33,140 bases of DNA from Fidelibacterota bacterium (GCA_022563485.1 JADFNF010000004.1:1-33140), one strand, 5' to 3'. Numbered from the stretch's first letter, positions 8,729 through 17,378 are shown. Numbers and translations: made by a program. The notes: generated by a model from the letters alone, not told the origin.

Positions 8729-9796
8729 ATGACTACGATTTTGGCGTTTATATTGATGCTGGGCGTGTTGATATTTTTCCACGAACTGGGCCATTTTCTG
8801 GCTGCCCGTTCAGTGGGGGTGCGCGTGGAGCGGTTCTACATAGGTTTTAACCTTTTTGGACTCGGGATCAAGAAAAAGATCGGTCACACTGAGTACGGCC
8901 TGGGGTTATTTCCCCTGGGCGGCTATGTGAAAATGGCGGGCATGGTGGATGAGAGCATGGATACGACTATCACCGGGGAGCCGTGGGAGTTTCAGTCCAA
9001 GAATACCCTCCAGAAGATTTGGATCATGTCCGCCGGAGTGATCGCCAACCTCATACTGGCCGTGGTGGTGTTTACGGCCGTCACCTTCGCCGATGGCGTG
9101 ATCGAGAACGATCCAGCTCCCATCGTCGGGGCCTTGGTCCCAGGCTATCCCGCCGAGGGGGTGGGAATGCAGGCCGATGATAATATCACAGCCATCAACG
9201 GTCACAACATTACATCCTGGGCGGAGTTGACCGCCCTGATTCATAGCGTCCCTGATGAGATCATTGAAGTGACCTGGGAGCGCTCCGGCGAGACCTTCCA
9301 TAGCGCCATCAAGACCCGGGCCACCGAAACGTGGGTGAAAGACGAGTTCAAGACGGTGGGCCTCATCGGTATCGAGCCCAAGGGGGTGCGGCGGTCAGTG
9401 GGGATTGGTGAGGCGGTGGTGAGCGGCTTCACCACCACCCGGCGCTGGTTCGTCATTACCTACAAGTCCCTGGGCATGATCGTTACCGGTAAGGCCAGCC
9501 TCAGGGATATCGGCGGTCCGATTATGATTGCCCAGCTGGCCGGCCAATCGGCCCAGACCGGGCTCGCCTCCTTCCTGCGGTTGCTGGCCATTATCAGCAT
9601 CAACCTGGCATTCATTAACATCTTGCCCATACCCGCCCTGGATGGCGGCCAGATTGCCGTCGTCTTGATTGAGGCCGGCCTGCGGCGGCCGCTCTCGGTG
9701 AAGGTCCGTATGGCCATCCAGCAAGTCGGGATGATGCTCCTGCTGACCCTGATGGTGGTGGTCATCTACAACGATATTATGCGAATATTCAAGTAG
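8729..9796 (+). CDS. rseP: Site-2 intramembrane zinc metalloprotease RseP/RasP family
   Basis: RseP-type proteases cut transmembrane anti-sigma factors and leftover signal peptides inside the inner membrane. The 355-aa protein has the N-terminal active site FFHELGHFLAARS (H18, E19, H22) in the first membrane helix, a second hydrophobic segment (MSAGVIANLILAVVVFTAV), one PDZ domain in the periplasmic part (about residues 125-200, PAEGVGMQADDNITAING), and the C-terminal LDG motif NILPIPALDGGQ with the third zinc ligand near D305, then a final membrane helix. The ATG follows an AAGGAG box by six bases. With a single PDZ domain it is shorter than the E. coli protein (two PDZ, ~450 aa) and closer to the Gram-positive and FCB forms. 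Confidence 0.95.
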   Translation: MTTILAFILMLGVLIFFHELGHFLAARSVGVRVERFYIGFNLFGLGIKKKIGHTEYGLGLFPLGGYVKMAGMVDESMDTTITGEPWEFQSKNTLQKIWIMSAGVIANLILAVVVFTAVTFADGVIENDPAPIVGALVPGYPAEGVGMQADDNITAINGHNITSWAELTALIHSVPDEIIEVTWERSGETFHSAIKTRATETWVKDEFKTVGLIGIEPKGVRRSVGIGEAVVSGFTTTRRWFVITYKSLGMIVTGKASLRDIGGPIMIAQLAGQSAQTGLASFLRLLAIISINLAFINILPIPALDGGQIAVVLIEAGLRRPLSVKVRMAIQQVGMMLLLTLMVVVIYNDIMRIFK

Positions 9797-9827
9797 GGCT
9801 ATCTTCGGGGGGCTTGGGGCTCGGCAC

Positions 9828-10580
9828 CTAGTTTATCTCTACCAGCTTGAGCACCATCGTCCCGAAGTTGGTCCTTTGCTCCACCCGGACCGGTGTGCGC
9901 CGCTCGTCCATTGCCAACCACAGCTTGAGGAAGCCGCCCACCTTGGTCGTAGGCTGATCGTCCAGCGGTGAGGGGCTGAGCACCAGGCAGTCGAACTCAC
10001 CGGCAGGCACCTTGATGCTCACCGGGCCCGTCACGGTGATGGCCATGGGGCGTAGCCGTCTGCCATCGAAAATACTCAACTTGAAAGTGGTCCCCCGATC
10101 CAGGGGCTGACTCCGCAGGTAATAAATAGCGCCGATGGGGTCAAAAACAGGTCCTTCTGCCGTCAGGGTATCCTTCCCGGCGAGGATCAGCCCGGCTTGA
10201 GGGTCCACGAGAACTGTGTCCCGCCGGTGGTAGCTCCCCTCATTAATGTTCCGCAGCATCCTACGCAGCTCCAGCGATTGCGGGTCAAGCCACACGTCCA
10301 CCCGATCGTCGATGCGGTAGAGCCGGTCGAATAGGGGATTGGTCCTGACCCGAGAGACAATGTGCAGGGCCGTATCGCGGCTCAGGCTGTCAGGGGTCAT
10401 CACTTCCATGGTGGTCGTGCCGACACTGAATAGGCGGAACCCGGCGGTATAAACCAGCTGCTCACCCTGGGAAAAGGGGTGCGTTTGCCCTACCAAGGGT
10501 AGGACACAGCAGAGCATGAGCAGCCAGGACCGGAACAGTGGTCGTAGCCGTCTGGAAGCCGGTCTGTCCAGCTGAAACAT
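9828..10580 (-). CDS. DUF3108 domain-containing exported protein
   Basis: This protein of about 250 aa matches the DUF3108 pattern: after a signal peptide (SWLLMLCCVLPLVGQ) comes FSQGEQLVYTAGFRLFSVGT, then repeated beta strands (YRIDDRVDVWLDPQSLELRR) and a C-terminal KVGGFLKLWLAMDERRTPVRVE. The family is periplasmic or lipoprotein-like, widespread in diderms, and its function is unknown. The start is uncertain: ATG 10580 lies 7 nt after the stop of the upstream gene, while ATG 10598 overlaps it by 11 nt; both give a plausible signal peptide. It is the last gene of the LPS cluster transcribed leftward and converges with rseP (31 bp apart). Its position suggests an envelope role, which is inference only. 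Confidence 0.88.
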   Translation of the reverse strand: MFQLDRPASRRLRPLFRSWLLMLCCVLPLVGQTHPFSQGEQLVYTAGFRLFSVGTTTMEVMTPDSLSRDTALHIVSRVRTNPLFDRLYRIDDRVDVWLDPQSLELRRMLRNINEGSYHRRDTVLVDPQAGLILAGKDTLTAEGPVFDPIGAIYYLRSQPLDRGTTFKLSIFDGRRLRPMAITVTGPVSIKVPAGEFDCLVLSPSPLDDQPTTKVGGFLKLWLAMDERRTPVRVEQRTNFGTMVLKLVEIN

Positions 10581-10587
10581 ATGGTGC

Positions 10588-11583
10588 TCACAGGGCATTG
10601 TAGGCCTTTGCGATGGCGAGATCATCGATAGCGGTGAGGCACAGGAGCGGCTCTTCCCGGTTGGCGCAGATATTCCGCCGGCAAGGGCTGCAGTGCACCG
10701 GTTCGGCCACCACGACCGCTCGTGAGCCTAGCGGGCGGGTGATGTCCGGATCTCCGGCCCCGAAGATGGAGACGGTCTTCAGCCCCAGGTTGGCGGCGAT
10801 ATGTCCCAAACCGGAATCCGACGCTATGGCGCCCTCGCATTGGGTCATCAGGGCGATGCTTTGCCGCAGAGTGGTCTCGCCACAAACGGTTGCCACGGCG
10901 CCGGTCCGGCCCAGTCGCTGGATGAGGTTGTCGCTTGCGGGTCGATCTTGGCGGCTGCCGATAAACAGCAGCTGGCGGCCCGCTTCCAGGTGCGGCGTGA
11001 GGAATTTTACCCATTTGACTAACGGCACACGGCGGGACTCTGCGACACTGGAGGGGAAGACAGCCAGCGGCCGATCCAGGCCCCGTCTGTCCATCTCGGT
11101 TGCGGCCCATTGAGCTTCCTCCTTCGTCACCGTGATACCGGGGGGGATAGAAGCAGAGGCAGAGGTAGTTTCCAGGAGCCGTAGGTAGCGGTCCGCCCGG
11201 TGCAGAGCCGCTGCGGGCGACGGGAGGGCCCGGGTGAGAAAGGGCGAGCGGAACTGCCCCCTGAAGCCGATACGCACCGGGCTGCGGGCCAACCAAGACA
11301 GGTAGGCGGTGCGGAGCGAGTCGGGCAGTATGTAGAAGCGGTCGAGCTCCAACCTGGCCAGGCGGCGGCCACTCCGGGTGGTAGGTCGCAGACCCCTGAG
11401 CTGGGACCCTTCCAAGCTGATAATTTCATCCACACTGGGGTGATGCTGATATATCGCCGCGACCCAGGCCTTGGCTATCAGGGTGATGTGTGCATCGGGA
11501 AAATACTGCCGGCACCGGTTTACAAAGGGGATGGCCAATACAGCATCCCCGATCCAGTTGGGGGCGTAAATACCGACATTCAT
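10588..11583 (-). CDS. Glycosyltransferase family 9 (ADP-heptose:LPS heptosyltransferase-like)
   Basis: This 331-aa GT-B enzyme belongs to GT9, which adds heptose or related sugars to the LPS inner core on the cytoplasmic face. The N-terminal NVGIYAPNWIGDAVLAIPF, with the Gly-Asp that contacts acceptor or donor, is characteristic of WaaF-type proteins. The C-terminal donor-binding half has AIASDSGLGHIAANLGLKTV and IFGAGDPDITRPLG. A C-terminal CSPCRRNICAN segment holds closely spaced cysteines of the kind found in WaaF. The sugar cannot be told from sequence, so I give no gene symbol. It lies between the glycerophosphotransferase-like gene (84 bp upstream) and DUF3108 (overlapping or adjacent). 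Confidence 0.9.
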   Translation of the reverse strand: MNVGIYAPNWIGDAVLAIPFVNRCRQYFPDAHITLIAKAWVAAIYQHHPSVDEIISLEGSQLRGLRPTTRSGRRLARLELDRFYILPDSLRTAYLSWLARSPVRIGFRGQFRSPFLTRALPSPAAALHRADRYLRLLETTSASASIPPGITVTKEEAQWAATEMDRRGLDRPLAVFPSSVAESRRVPLVKWVKFLTPHLEAGRQLLFIGSRQDRPASDNLIQRLGRTGAVATVCGETTLRQSIALMTQCEGAIASDSGLGHIAANLGLKTVSIFGAGDPDITRPLGSRAVVVAEPVHCSPCRRNICANREEPLLCLTAIDDLAIAKAYNAL

Positions 11584-11667
11584 GATGTCACGACCTGCTT
11601 AGGGCGGCCCTTTATAACGCCCATCTGGTAACAGGGCTCCTCGCGGCAGGGTCGGGGCGGCTGGTCA

Positions 11668-12795
11668 TCACTTGATAGTGTTATCCACCTGGGGTTGATT
11701 GGCATGGGTGCCCTCCGCCAGGAGCCGTTCAACTGTTGCCTTGAGTCGTGCCGATGCATGACCATCCAATTGGTGGAAGAAATAACTGCGGTATCGGTCC
11801 GACTTTTCAGCCATATCCATCGTGGGGTGGAGGGCTTGATTAACGGCGTCCCCGATCATATCCGGGCGGTTGATGTGGACGAAGGCCCCTTTTAGAAATT
11901 CCCGATTGTCGATGGTGAGCACGTATTCTCCATCGGAGTGTTTCAACCGGTCGCGGTCCAGGTTATAGATGACCCCGGTTTTTTTCAAGGCTAAAAAATC
12001 GAATACCGTACTCGAAGCTTCACTGATCAGGGTATCGGCCACCGCCATCAGAGGTAGAATATTGTAATCATGAACCGGCACGAGGGCCGCGTGAGGATAC
12101 TTGCCCACCCGCCGCTCGAAAATCCGGTGCTGCCTGTGAGGGGCATGTTTACCCATCCAACTGTAGTGGTGCAACTTGATGATCAGGTTGTAATCCGTGG
12201 TCTCAGTGAAAATATGATCTTTCACCTGGTAGATGCAGGTCGGCTTGAAGGTCGGTGCAAAAAGCACTGTTTCCTTGGACGGATCGAGGCCGTAGCGGGT
12301 GAGGATGGCTTCGCGATTGAATCTGTTGGGTTGGAAATAGGGATCGAGCTTCGGCAAGCCTATCTTGAAAATTTCACTTTCACCCAATGCACCTGACGAT
12401 TCGAGCTGCTCCACGCGGAAATCACCCTCGACAAATATCATGTACTTCGTGCCAGAATGCCGCCTCAGATTGCGATATAGCACGTTCTTGATGCCGGTAC
12501 CGTGGTTCACAAAGCAAAGGAGCGTGGGGCCGAATTGCCCGGTGTCACGTTTCGTATCGCCCACAAAGACTGCATCGAAGGTCTCATGCTCCTCGGCCCA
12601 TCTCATGCCGTTCAGCTCCAAATAGGGGATGAAGTCATTCCTTTTGGATATCTTGAACAGTCCCCACTTGCGGTACGGTTCCTGCCCGAGAGTTATAGCG
12701 ATGTCGAAATTCGGGTCTGACGCGAAAGCGGCTATGATGGGGTCCATGGCCGCCTTGTGATAAATGTATTCGATATCGAAAAGTATTTTGATCAT
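11668..12795 (-). CDS. CDP-glycerol glycerophosphotransferase-like protein
   Basis: This 375-aa protein resembles the TagB/TagF family (Glyphos_transf), GT-B-like enzymes that move glycerol- or ribitol-phosphate from CDP-polyols onto wall or surface polymers. Supporting segments are VNHGTGIKN near residue 116, VLFAPTFKP near 194, NLIIKLHHYSWM around 220, and the late DTLISEASSTVFDFLALKK, which corresponds to the conserved donor-phosphate Ser/Thr region. No signal peptide or membrane segment is evident, so it probably acts at the cytoplasmic face. Its context among LPS glycosyltransferases and MsbA suggests it decorates the LPS core or O-chain with a phospho-polyol. Substrate and linkage are unknown. 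It follows the GT2 gene after 18 bp. Confidence 0.85.
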   Translation of the reverse strand: MIKILFDIEYIYHKAAMDPIIAAFASDPNFDIAITLGQEPYRKWGLFKISKRNDFIPYLELNGMRWAEEHETFDAVFVGDTKRDTGQFGPTLLCFVNHGTGIKNVLYRNLRRHSGTKYMIFVEGDFRVEQLESSGALGESEIFKIGLPKLDPYFQPNRFNREAILTRYGLDPSKETVLFAPTFKPTCIYQVKDHIFTETTDYNLIIKLHHYSWMGKHAPHRQHRIFERRVGKYPHAALVPVHDYNILPLMAVADTLISEASSTVFDFLALKKTGVIYNLDRDRLKHSDGEYVLTIDNREFLKGAFVHINRPDMIGDAVNQALHPTMDMAEKSDRYRSYFFHQLDGHASARLKATVERLLAEGTHANQPQVDNTIK

Positions 12796-12813
12796 GGTGA
12801 GGCGTCCTTGGAG

Positions 12814-13833
12814 CTATGCGTCCTCAGGAAGCACAATTTGATCATCCCATGTCGGATTGCGGGTCAGCAGAAAACGCAACACCATGAAAGGAAACTTTAC
12901 CAGTTCCTGAAGGATGTACAAATATTGGCCCCGGCGTTGTCCAAACACCCGAATCCAGAAGGTATCCTTGAAACTGAAGTTACGGATAAAAATGTTCATG
13001 GCAGAATGGAAGGTAAAAAGCATGAAAAACGGATATAGCCCGTAGAATCGGAGGGGATGGTATTTACTGACCACCCAATGATAGTATTGGAGGCGATGAT
13101 CCAGAAGCCGGGTAAGCGACATCGTCCGTCGACCTACGCCGCTCACAATGTTCCATCTCCTCAGGACTTTCGGCTCAGGATCGAACTTCAGGTATTCATC
13201 AGGCTGCAGATTCTTGCGCAACTTGTAGAACAACGAATGCTCTTCGTGATCGGACACAATGTGTGGATTCCATCCACCCAGTTTCAAGATAAGGGACCTG
13301 CGAATGGAAGAATTGTTGCCATGCAGCCATTGGACTGGTTGTTTAACCTGATTGATATCCGTGTAGGTTCTGCCCTTCAGAAAGAAGGAGAGGGTTAAAC
13401 AACGTTTGTAGGCCTTCTGTATGTCTTTATAGCGATGGGATCTGCCAAGTTGGCTTAGATGTCCGCCCGACACCCCCAGACAGTGGGGATCGGCGTAGTT
13501 TTTCGCATGGGCGGCAATCCAGCTGTCGCCGATAGGCAGGTCATCATCGTCCATAAACAAGACAACATCTCCCTTGCAATGGATGACGCCCGCATTCCTG
13601 GCCCCGGGCGGTCCCAGCGGCTGGGATCGAACGACCCTGACCCGGTGGTCATATTTCTCGAATGTGGCCTGGTGCTCTTCCCAATGGGCCGGCGTGCTTT
13701 GTTCTAGGACCACCACCTCAAAGTTATCGTAGTCCTGGGTCATACAGACCTCGAGGATTTCGAGCACGTGGGGCAGCCGGTTGTAGGACCGGATGAGGAC
13801 GGACATGAAGGGATGGGAGAGGGATTGATTCAT
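12814..13833 (-). CDS. Glycosyltransferase family 2
   Basis: This is a 339-aa GT-A enzyme. The N-terminal FMSVLIRSYNRLPHVLEIL binds the nucleotide, VVLEQST follows, GPPGARNAGV is the usual GT2 loop, and VVLFMDDDDLPIG carries the metal-binding DxD. A likely catalytic Asp-Glu pair is in SDHEEHSLFYKLRK. The C-terminal part (YPFFMLFTFHSAMNIF and FPFMVLRFLL) is hydrophobic and may associate with the membrane. It most likely adds a sugar to LPS core or another surface glycan; donor and acceptor cannot be predicted. It lies 90 bp downstream of msbA and 18 bp upstream of the glycerophosphotransferase-like gene, in the same direction. Confidence 0.9.
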   Translation of the reverse strand: MNQSLSHPFMSVLIRSYNRLPHVLEILEVCMTQDYDNFEVVVLEQSTPAHWEEHQATFEKYDHRVRVVRSQPLGPPGARNAGVIHCKGDVVLFMDDDDLPIGDSWIAAHAKNYADPHCLGVSGGHLSQLGRSHRYKDIQKAYKRCLTLSFFLKGRTYTDINQVKQPVQWLHGNNSSIRRSLILKLGGWNPHIVSDHEEHSLFYKLRKNLQPDEYLKFDPEPKVLRRWNIVSGVGRRTMSLTRLLDHRLQYYHWVVSKYHPLRFYGLYPFFMLFTFHSAMNIFIRNFSFKDTFWIRVFGQRRGQYLYILQELVKFPFMVLRFLLTRNPTWDDQIVLPEDA

Positions 13834-13875
13834 GGCTCCTGCTGATCAACCTGGGACCGTTTTGATCCTGCCAAA

Positions 13876-13923
13876 CCCCTGTGAGTTGGGAGACCCACCA
13901 GGGGAAATCGGCGGGGTGCCGCC
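13876..13923 (-). terminator. Hairpin-forming spacer between msbA and the GT2 gene
   Basis: Read on the minus strand, the msbA stop is directly followed by a GGCGG/CCGCC hairpin with a 4-nt loop (13910-13923), then by a second imperfect hairpin whose arms are CCCCT and AGGGG (13876-13904) with an inner TGGG/CCCA stem. Only three T residues follow, so this is at best a weak or partial terminator; it may set lower expression for the downstream glycosyltransferases. Confidence 0.3.
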
Positions 13924-15780
13924 TTACGTGATGGGAGCAATAGAAGGTGATCGGGTTATGGGCTGAAACTGCACATCGTAGAGCTGGCGGTACTGGCCGT
14001 TTTTCGCCAGCAGCTCTTCGTGGCTACCGGATTCCGCTACCCGGCCGCGGTCCAGAACGATGATGCGGTCGGCATTCTGGATGGTTGAGAGCCGGTGGGC
14101 AATGACGATGACCGTCCGGTTTTGCATCAGTTCATCAATGGCCGCCTGGACGAGTTTTTCTGATTCGGTATCCAATGCCGAAGTGGCCTCGTCAAGGATC
14201 AGGATCGGGGGGTTTTTGAGTAGGGCTCGGGCGATGGCCAGGCGTTGGCGCTGGCCGCCAGACAGCTTGGCCCCCTGCTCGCCGATGACGGTACCGAGCC
14301 CTTGGGGCAAATCTTTGATAAACTCCCAGGCATGGGCAGCTTCGGCCGCCATCCGTACCTGGGCCTCCGTTGCCTGAGGATCGCCGTAGATGATGTTATC
14401 CCACACAGTAGTGTTAAAGAGCAGGGTCTCCTGTGTGACCACCCCGATGAGCCGGCGCAGGGAGTGAATTTGCACGTCCTGTATATCATGGCCGTCGACT
14501 GTAATGCGTCCACTGCTGATCTCGTAGAACCGGGGAATAAGGTCCACGAAGGTGGACTTCCCTGACCCACTGGTCCCCACCAGCGCCACCACTTCACCCA
14601 GATTGATGGTCGCGCTCACGTTATAAAGGGCCGGTTTGCCCGTATCCTCATAGGTGAACGTGACATTTTCGAAGCGGATGGCCTCAGTGAATTGGGTGAG
14701 CCTTGCAGCACCGGGTTTTTCAATAATGTCGGGCGGCACATCCATGAGACTGAAGATGCGCTCGGCTGATGCGAGGCCCACCTGTATGTCGGCGTTCACA
14801 TTGCCGAGGGTGCGAACAGGTTGGAGCATGGCGAACAGGAAAATGATATAGCTCATAAACTCTTCTGGCCCCACGCCGCGACCCAGCAGGACCTGCTGAC
14901 CGCCGACCCACAACAAGATGACCCCCATGAACACGCCGATCATCTCGTTGATCGGTGTATTCATGTTCTTGAGGGAAAAACGGCGGAATACCAAGTGATA
15001 ATACTGTTGGGTCTCATCGCGGAACCGCTGGATTTCCTCCTTCTCCCTGACAAAGGCCTTCACAATTCGGATGCCCCGGAGGGTCTCCTGCAGCACGTTC
15101 ATGACTCCGGCGATCTGTTCCGTGGTGCGCCGCGACCGCTTTCTCAGGCTGCGGCCTAAACGGGTCGTGAAGATCGCAGCCAGCGGAATGAGGGGTATGG
15201 CGAGCAGGGAAAGTTGCCAGCTGATGATAAACAGCATGGTGATAAAAACCGCCAGGTTGATGGGCTCCACCACGGCCTTTTGCACGCCGACGGTGAATGC
15301 CCGGCGGACAGCCGTGACGTCGTTGAGCACGATGGAAGAAATATGCGCCGATTTTTGCTTGTCAAAATAGGTGAGGGACAAGCCCTGTACATGGCTGAAC
15401 AGGTCGTTGCGCAGGTCCCGGATAAGGCGATTTTCCATGACCCCCGCAGCCATATTTTTCAGGTAGAGCACCAGGTTCTTGCACAGGAATACGGCCAGCA
15501 GCAGCCAGCATAGGTGGGCTAGGGTCTTAAGGGGCGTGGACTGCTGGATGAGGCGGGCGGTCCCCATCTTGAGTTGCTCGTAGACCGAAGCGCCCAGGGG
15601 AAGATCGACCGGGTTAACGGGGATATTTTCAGGGTTCACCAGGACGGTGTTGATGAGTGAGGCCACCATCCAGAGGGCGAGGGCATTGAGCGCCACGAAC
15701 AGAATGGATAGGGCCAGGGTCAGGCCGATCAGGTGCCAGTAACGGGTCAAGTATTTAAGTAGACGGGGAAGGGTCGTCAT
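13924..15780 (-). CDS. msbA: MsbA-type ABC transporter (lipid A/LPS flippase), permease-ATPase half transporter
   Basis: This 618-aa half transporter has an N-terminal six-helix membrane domain (first helix LIGLTLALSILFVALNALALW, split at the loop) and a C-terminal ATPase. Motifs are Walker A GTSGSGKST near residue 400, signature LSGGQRQRLAIARALL near 503, Walker B ILILDEATSALD near 525, and the H-loop IVIAHRLSTIQ. As a homodimer it probably flips lipid A-core across the inner membrane. The lipid A context (LpxL upstream, glycosyltransferases downstream) favours MsbA over other exporters of the same architecture, but substrate is inferred. A loop between helices 1 and 2 (VNPENIPVNPVDLPLG) is longer than in E. 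coli MsbA. It starts 6 bp after tsaC. Confidence 0.93.
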   Translation of the reverse strand: MTTLPRLLKYLTRYWHLIGLTLALSILFVALNALALWMVASLINTVLVNPENIPVNPVDLPLGASVYEQLKMGTARLIQQSTPLKTLAHLCWLLLAVFLCKNLVLYLKNMAAGVMENRLIRDLRNDLFSHVQGLSLTYFDKQKSAHISSIVLNDVTAVRRAFTVGVQKAVVEPINLAVFITMLFIISWQLSLLAIPLIPLAAIFTTRLGRSLRKRSRRTTEQIAGVMNVLQETLRGIRIVKAFVREKEEIQRFRDETQQYYHLVFRRFSLKNMNTPINEMIGVFMGVILLWVGGQQVLLGRGVGPEEFMSYIIFLFAMLQPVRTLGNVNADIQVGLASAERIFSLMDVPPDIIEKPGAARLTQFTEAIRFENVTFTYEDTGKPALYNVSATINLGEVVALVGTSGSGKSTFVDLIPRFYEISSGRITVDGHDIQDVQIHSLRRLIGVVTQETLLFNTTVWDNIIYGDPQATEAQVRMAAEAAHAWEFIKDLPQGLGTVIGEQGAKLSGGQRQRLAIARALLKNPPILILDEATSALDTESEKLVQAAIDELMQNRTVIVIAHRLSTIQNADRIIVLDRGRVAESGSHEELLAKNGQYRQLYDVQFQPITRSPSIAPIT

Positions 15781-15786
15781 GGTCGC

Positions 15787-16377
15787 CTAAAGTTTACCAT
15801 CGCCTTGACGGATGATTTGCCAGGGTTGGACGGCCGGGTTGACCACCGTACTTCCCCTGGAGCCAGGCAAGAGGCCACCATCGATCAACAGGTCAATGTC
15901 GGGGCCGAAGGAATCGATGATGGCTTCCGGGTCCTGGAGAGGCGGCTGGCCGCTCCGATTGACACTGGTAGAGATGACCAGCCCCCTGGCTTGCTGGAAT
16001 GCGGCCTGGATGAACGGGTGCCTCGGTACGCGGAAGCCTACCATCCCGCCAGGGCTTATCACTGGCTCGGGGAAGGCCTCCGGCTTACGGGGCGCTAGAA
16101 CGATAGTATAAGGTCCGGGAAGCATTTGGACTAATTTGTCGTTGATCTGGGATGAAACCAATGCATATTCCCCTAATTGGCCGGGACCGCCTACCATGAC
16201 GCTGAACGGCCCCGTACGTCCCTTGACGGCCATGAGCCGCTCGATAGCCGGCATGTGCAGGCCGTCCACCCCGAAGCCGTAGAGGGTGTCGGTGGGATAG
16301 ACCACCAGACCGTTGGCCTGAATCGTCTGCCAGAACCGAGCGGGAGCGGCGGGATCGGAGGCGGCTACACGTTTCAC
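15787..16377 (-). CDS. tsaC: L-threonylcarbamoyladenylate synthase (TsaC/YrdC/Sua5 family)
   Basis: The enzyme makes threonylcarbamoyl-AMP from threonine, bicarbonate and ATP, the first step of t6A modification of ANN-decoding tRNAs. The 196-aa protein is the short YrdC-only form. Motifs are VVYPTDTLYGFGVD at residue 25, the KGR...PFSVMVGG block, GPYTIVLAPRK, VGFRVPRHP, ISTSVNRSGQPP and the terminal LPGSRGSTVVN. The GTG start overlaps the stop of the acyltransferase gene by 4 nt (GTGA), implying coupling. A housekeeping tRNA gene inside an LPS operon is probably just an operon passenger. Confidence 0.94.
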   Translation of the reverse strand: MKRVAASDPAAPARFWQTIQANGLVVYPTDTLYGFGVDGLHMPAIERLMAVKGRTGPFSVMVGGPGQLGEYALVSSQINDKLVQMLPGPYTIVLAPRKPEAFPEPVISPGGMVGFRVPRHPFIQAAFQQARGLVISTSVNRSGQPPLQDPEAIIDSFGPDIDLLIDGGLLPGSRGSTVVNPAVQPWQIIRQGDGKL

Positions 16378-17252
16378 TGACGAACTCCTTCTCCTTTCTC
16401 AGGATGGGTCTTCCACATGCGGTGAAACCAGAAATATTGCTCAGGGTGTCGGCGGACCATTTCCTCCAGGTAATCGGTGTATCGTTGGGTCAGAACCCTG
16501 ATGGCCTCTTCCCTCTCATCGGGTAGGTTATGGGTACTGATGGGAACGAAGTTCAGGCGGTAGCGGCCATCATTTTGAAGCAAGCAGGCGCCGAAGAGCA
16601 TGGGTGCGCCGGTATGGAGCGTGAAGACAGCGCCACCCCTGGCCCTGGACGACGGTTGGCCGAAATAAGTGACCCACACGCCGCTGCGCCGGGCGTCCTG
16701 ATCGGCTACGAGGCCGAGAAAATTACCTCTACCCAAGAGACGTAACATGCTGCGGGCCGATGTGTTCTTGGGGATGAAACGACAGCCAGTGGCCTGCCTG
16801 ACGGTCTCCACATACCGGCCCCCCGCACCTCGCTGGGTGACGGCTACCCCGCTCAAGGGATAACCGCGCCGGCCGAGGGCTAGGAGGGTCATTTCCCAGC
16901 TGCCGATATGCCCGGTGACGAGGATGGCGCCCCGGCCACTATCCCGGGCTTCCTGGATGTGAGTCTCATCGAAATCGATGATGGATTTCAAATGATGGGC
17001 GGAAATGGCGGGTATACGGATGAAATCCATCAGTACCTGGCCGAAGTGCTGGTAGGTGTCCCAGAGAATAGCCCGCCGCTGCCGAGGGGATCGTTCGGGA
17101 AGGGCCGTGGACAGGTTCGTCCAGGCCACCGGCTTGCGGTGCGGGAACGCCAAGTAGAGGAAAGCGCCCAACAGACGACCCAGAGCGAGGGTCCAGGTTC
17201 GCGGCAGGCGGTTGAAGGTGGCTGCGATAAAGAGGAGAATGTGATAGGCCAA
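16374..17252 (-). CDS. lpxL: Lipid A biosynthesis acyltransferase (LpxL/HtrB family)
   Basis: LpxL-family enzymes add secondary acyl chains to Kdo-lipid A at the inner membrane. The 292-aa protein has an N-terminal hydrophobic helix with a positively charged flank, the catalytic HX4E motif GHIGSWE (H115, E120), and DQDARRSGVWVTYFGQPS, a conserved family block, followed by FTLHTGAPMLFGACL and the C-terminal YFWFHRMWKT typical of the family. The predicted start is TTG (MAYHILLFIAATFN); no Shine-Dalgarno box is visible, so the start is moderately certain. It is the first gene of the leftward LPS cluster and is divergent from nfeD with 126 bp between them. Confidence 0.93.
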   Translation of the reverse strand: MAYHILLFIAATFNRLPRTWTLALGRLLGAFLYLAFPHRKPVAWTNLSTALPERSPRQRRAILWDTYQHFGQVLMDFIRIPAISAHHLKSIIDFDETHIQEARDSGRGAILVTGHIGSWEMTLLALGRRGYPLSGVAVTQRGAGGRYVETVRQATGCRFIPKNTSARSMLRLLGRGNFLGLVADQDARRSGVWVTYFGQPSSRARGGAVFTLHTGAPMLFGACLLQNDGRYRLNFVPISTHNLPDEREEAIRVLTQRYTDYLEEMVRRHPEQYFWFHRMWKTHPEKGEGVRQ

Positions 17253-17298
17253 GGGTTGTGATCTACTGAGCTAAGTGATAAGGCGTAAAGTTACCCTG

Positions 17299-17307
17299 GT
17301 ATTATCA
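17299..17307 (-). promoter_or_regulatory. Possible extended -10 element for the lpxL operon
   Basis: On the minus strand the sequence reads TGATAATAC, an extended -10-like TG-N-TAATAC with hexamer similar to the TAATAT used by two better promoters in this window. No good -35 is present at 17 bp. The start codon lies about 47 bp downstream. Low confidence. Confidence 0.25.
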
Positions 17308-17320
17308 CCCTTATGAAACG

Positions 17321-17339
17321 GTTTTTCCGACGGAAACAC
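17321..17339. promoter_or_regulatory. 19-bp near-perfect inverted repeat in the lpxL/nfeD divergent spacer
   Basis: GTTTTTCCGACGGAAACAC is symmetrical around A17330 with eight of nine pairs matching; the core is TTTCCG-A-CGGAAA. It ends one base before the nfeD -35 hexamer. Its location and symmetry fit a transcription-factor operator controlling nfeD and possibly the divergent lpxL cluster. The regulator is unknown. Confidence 0.45.
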
Positions 17340-17340
17340 A

Positions 17341-17369
17341 TTGACTTTCCAAGGGTAGGCATCTAATAT
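17341..17369 (+). promoter_or_regulatory. Sigma70-type promoter of nfeD-floA
   Basis: TTGACT (17341-17346) and TAATAT (17364-17369) are separated by exactly 17 bp. A transcription start about seven bases after the -10 would fall near 17376, three bases before the nfeD ATG at 17379. No Shine-Dalgarno sequence fits in that space, so the transcript is predicted to be leaderless or nearly so. Confidence 0.6.
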
Positions 17370-17378
17370 TATCTCACG

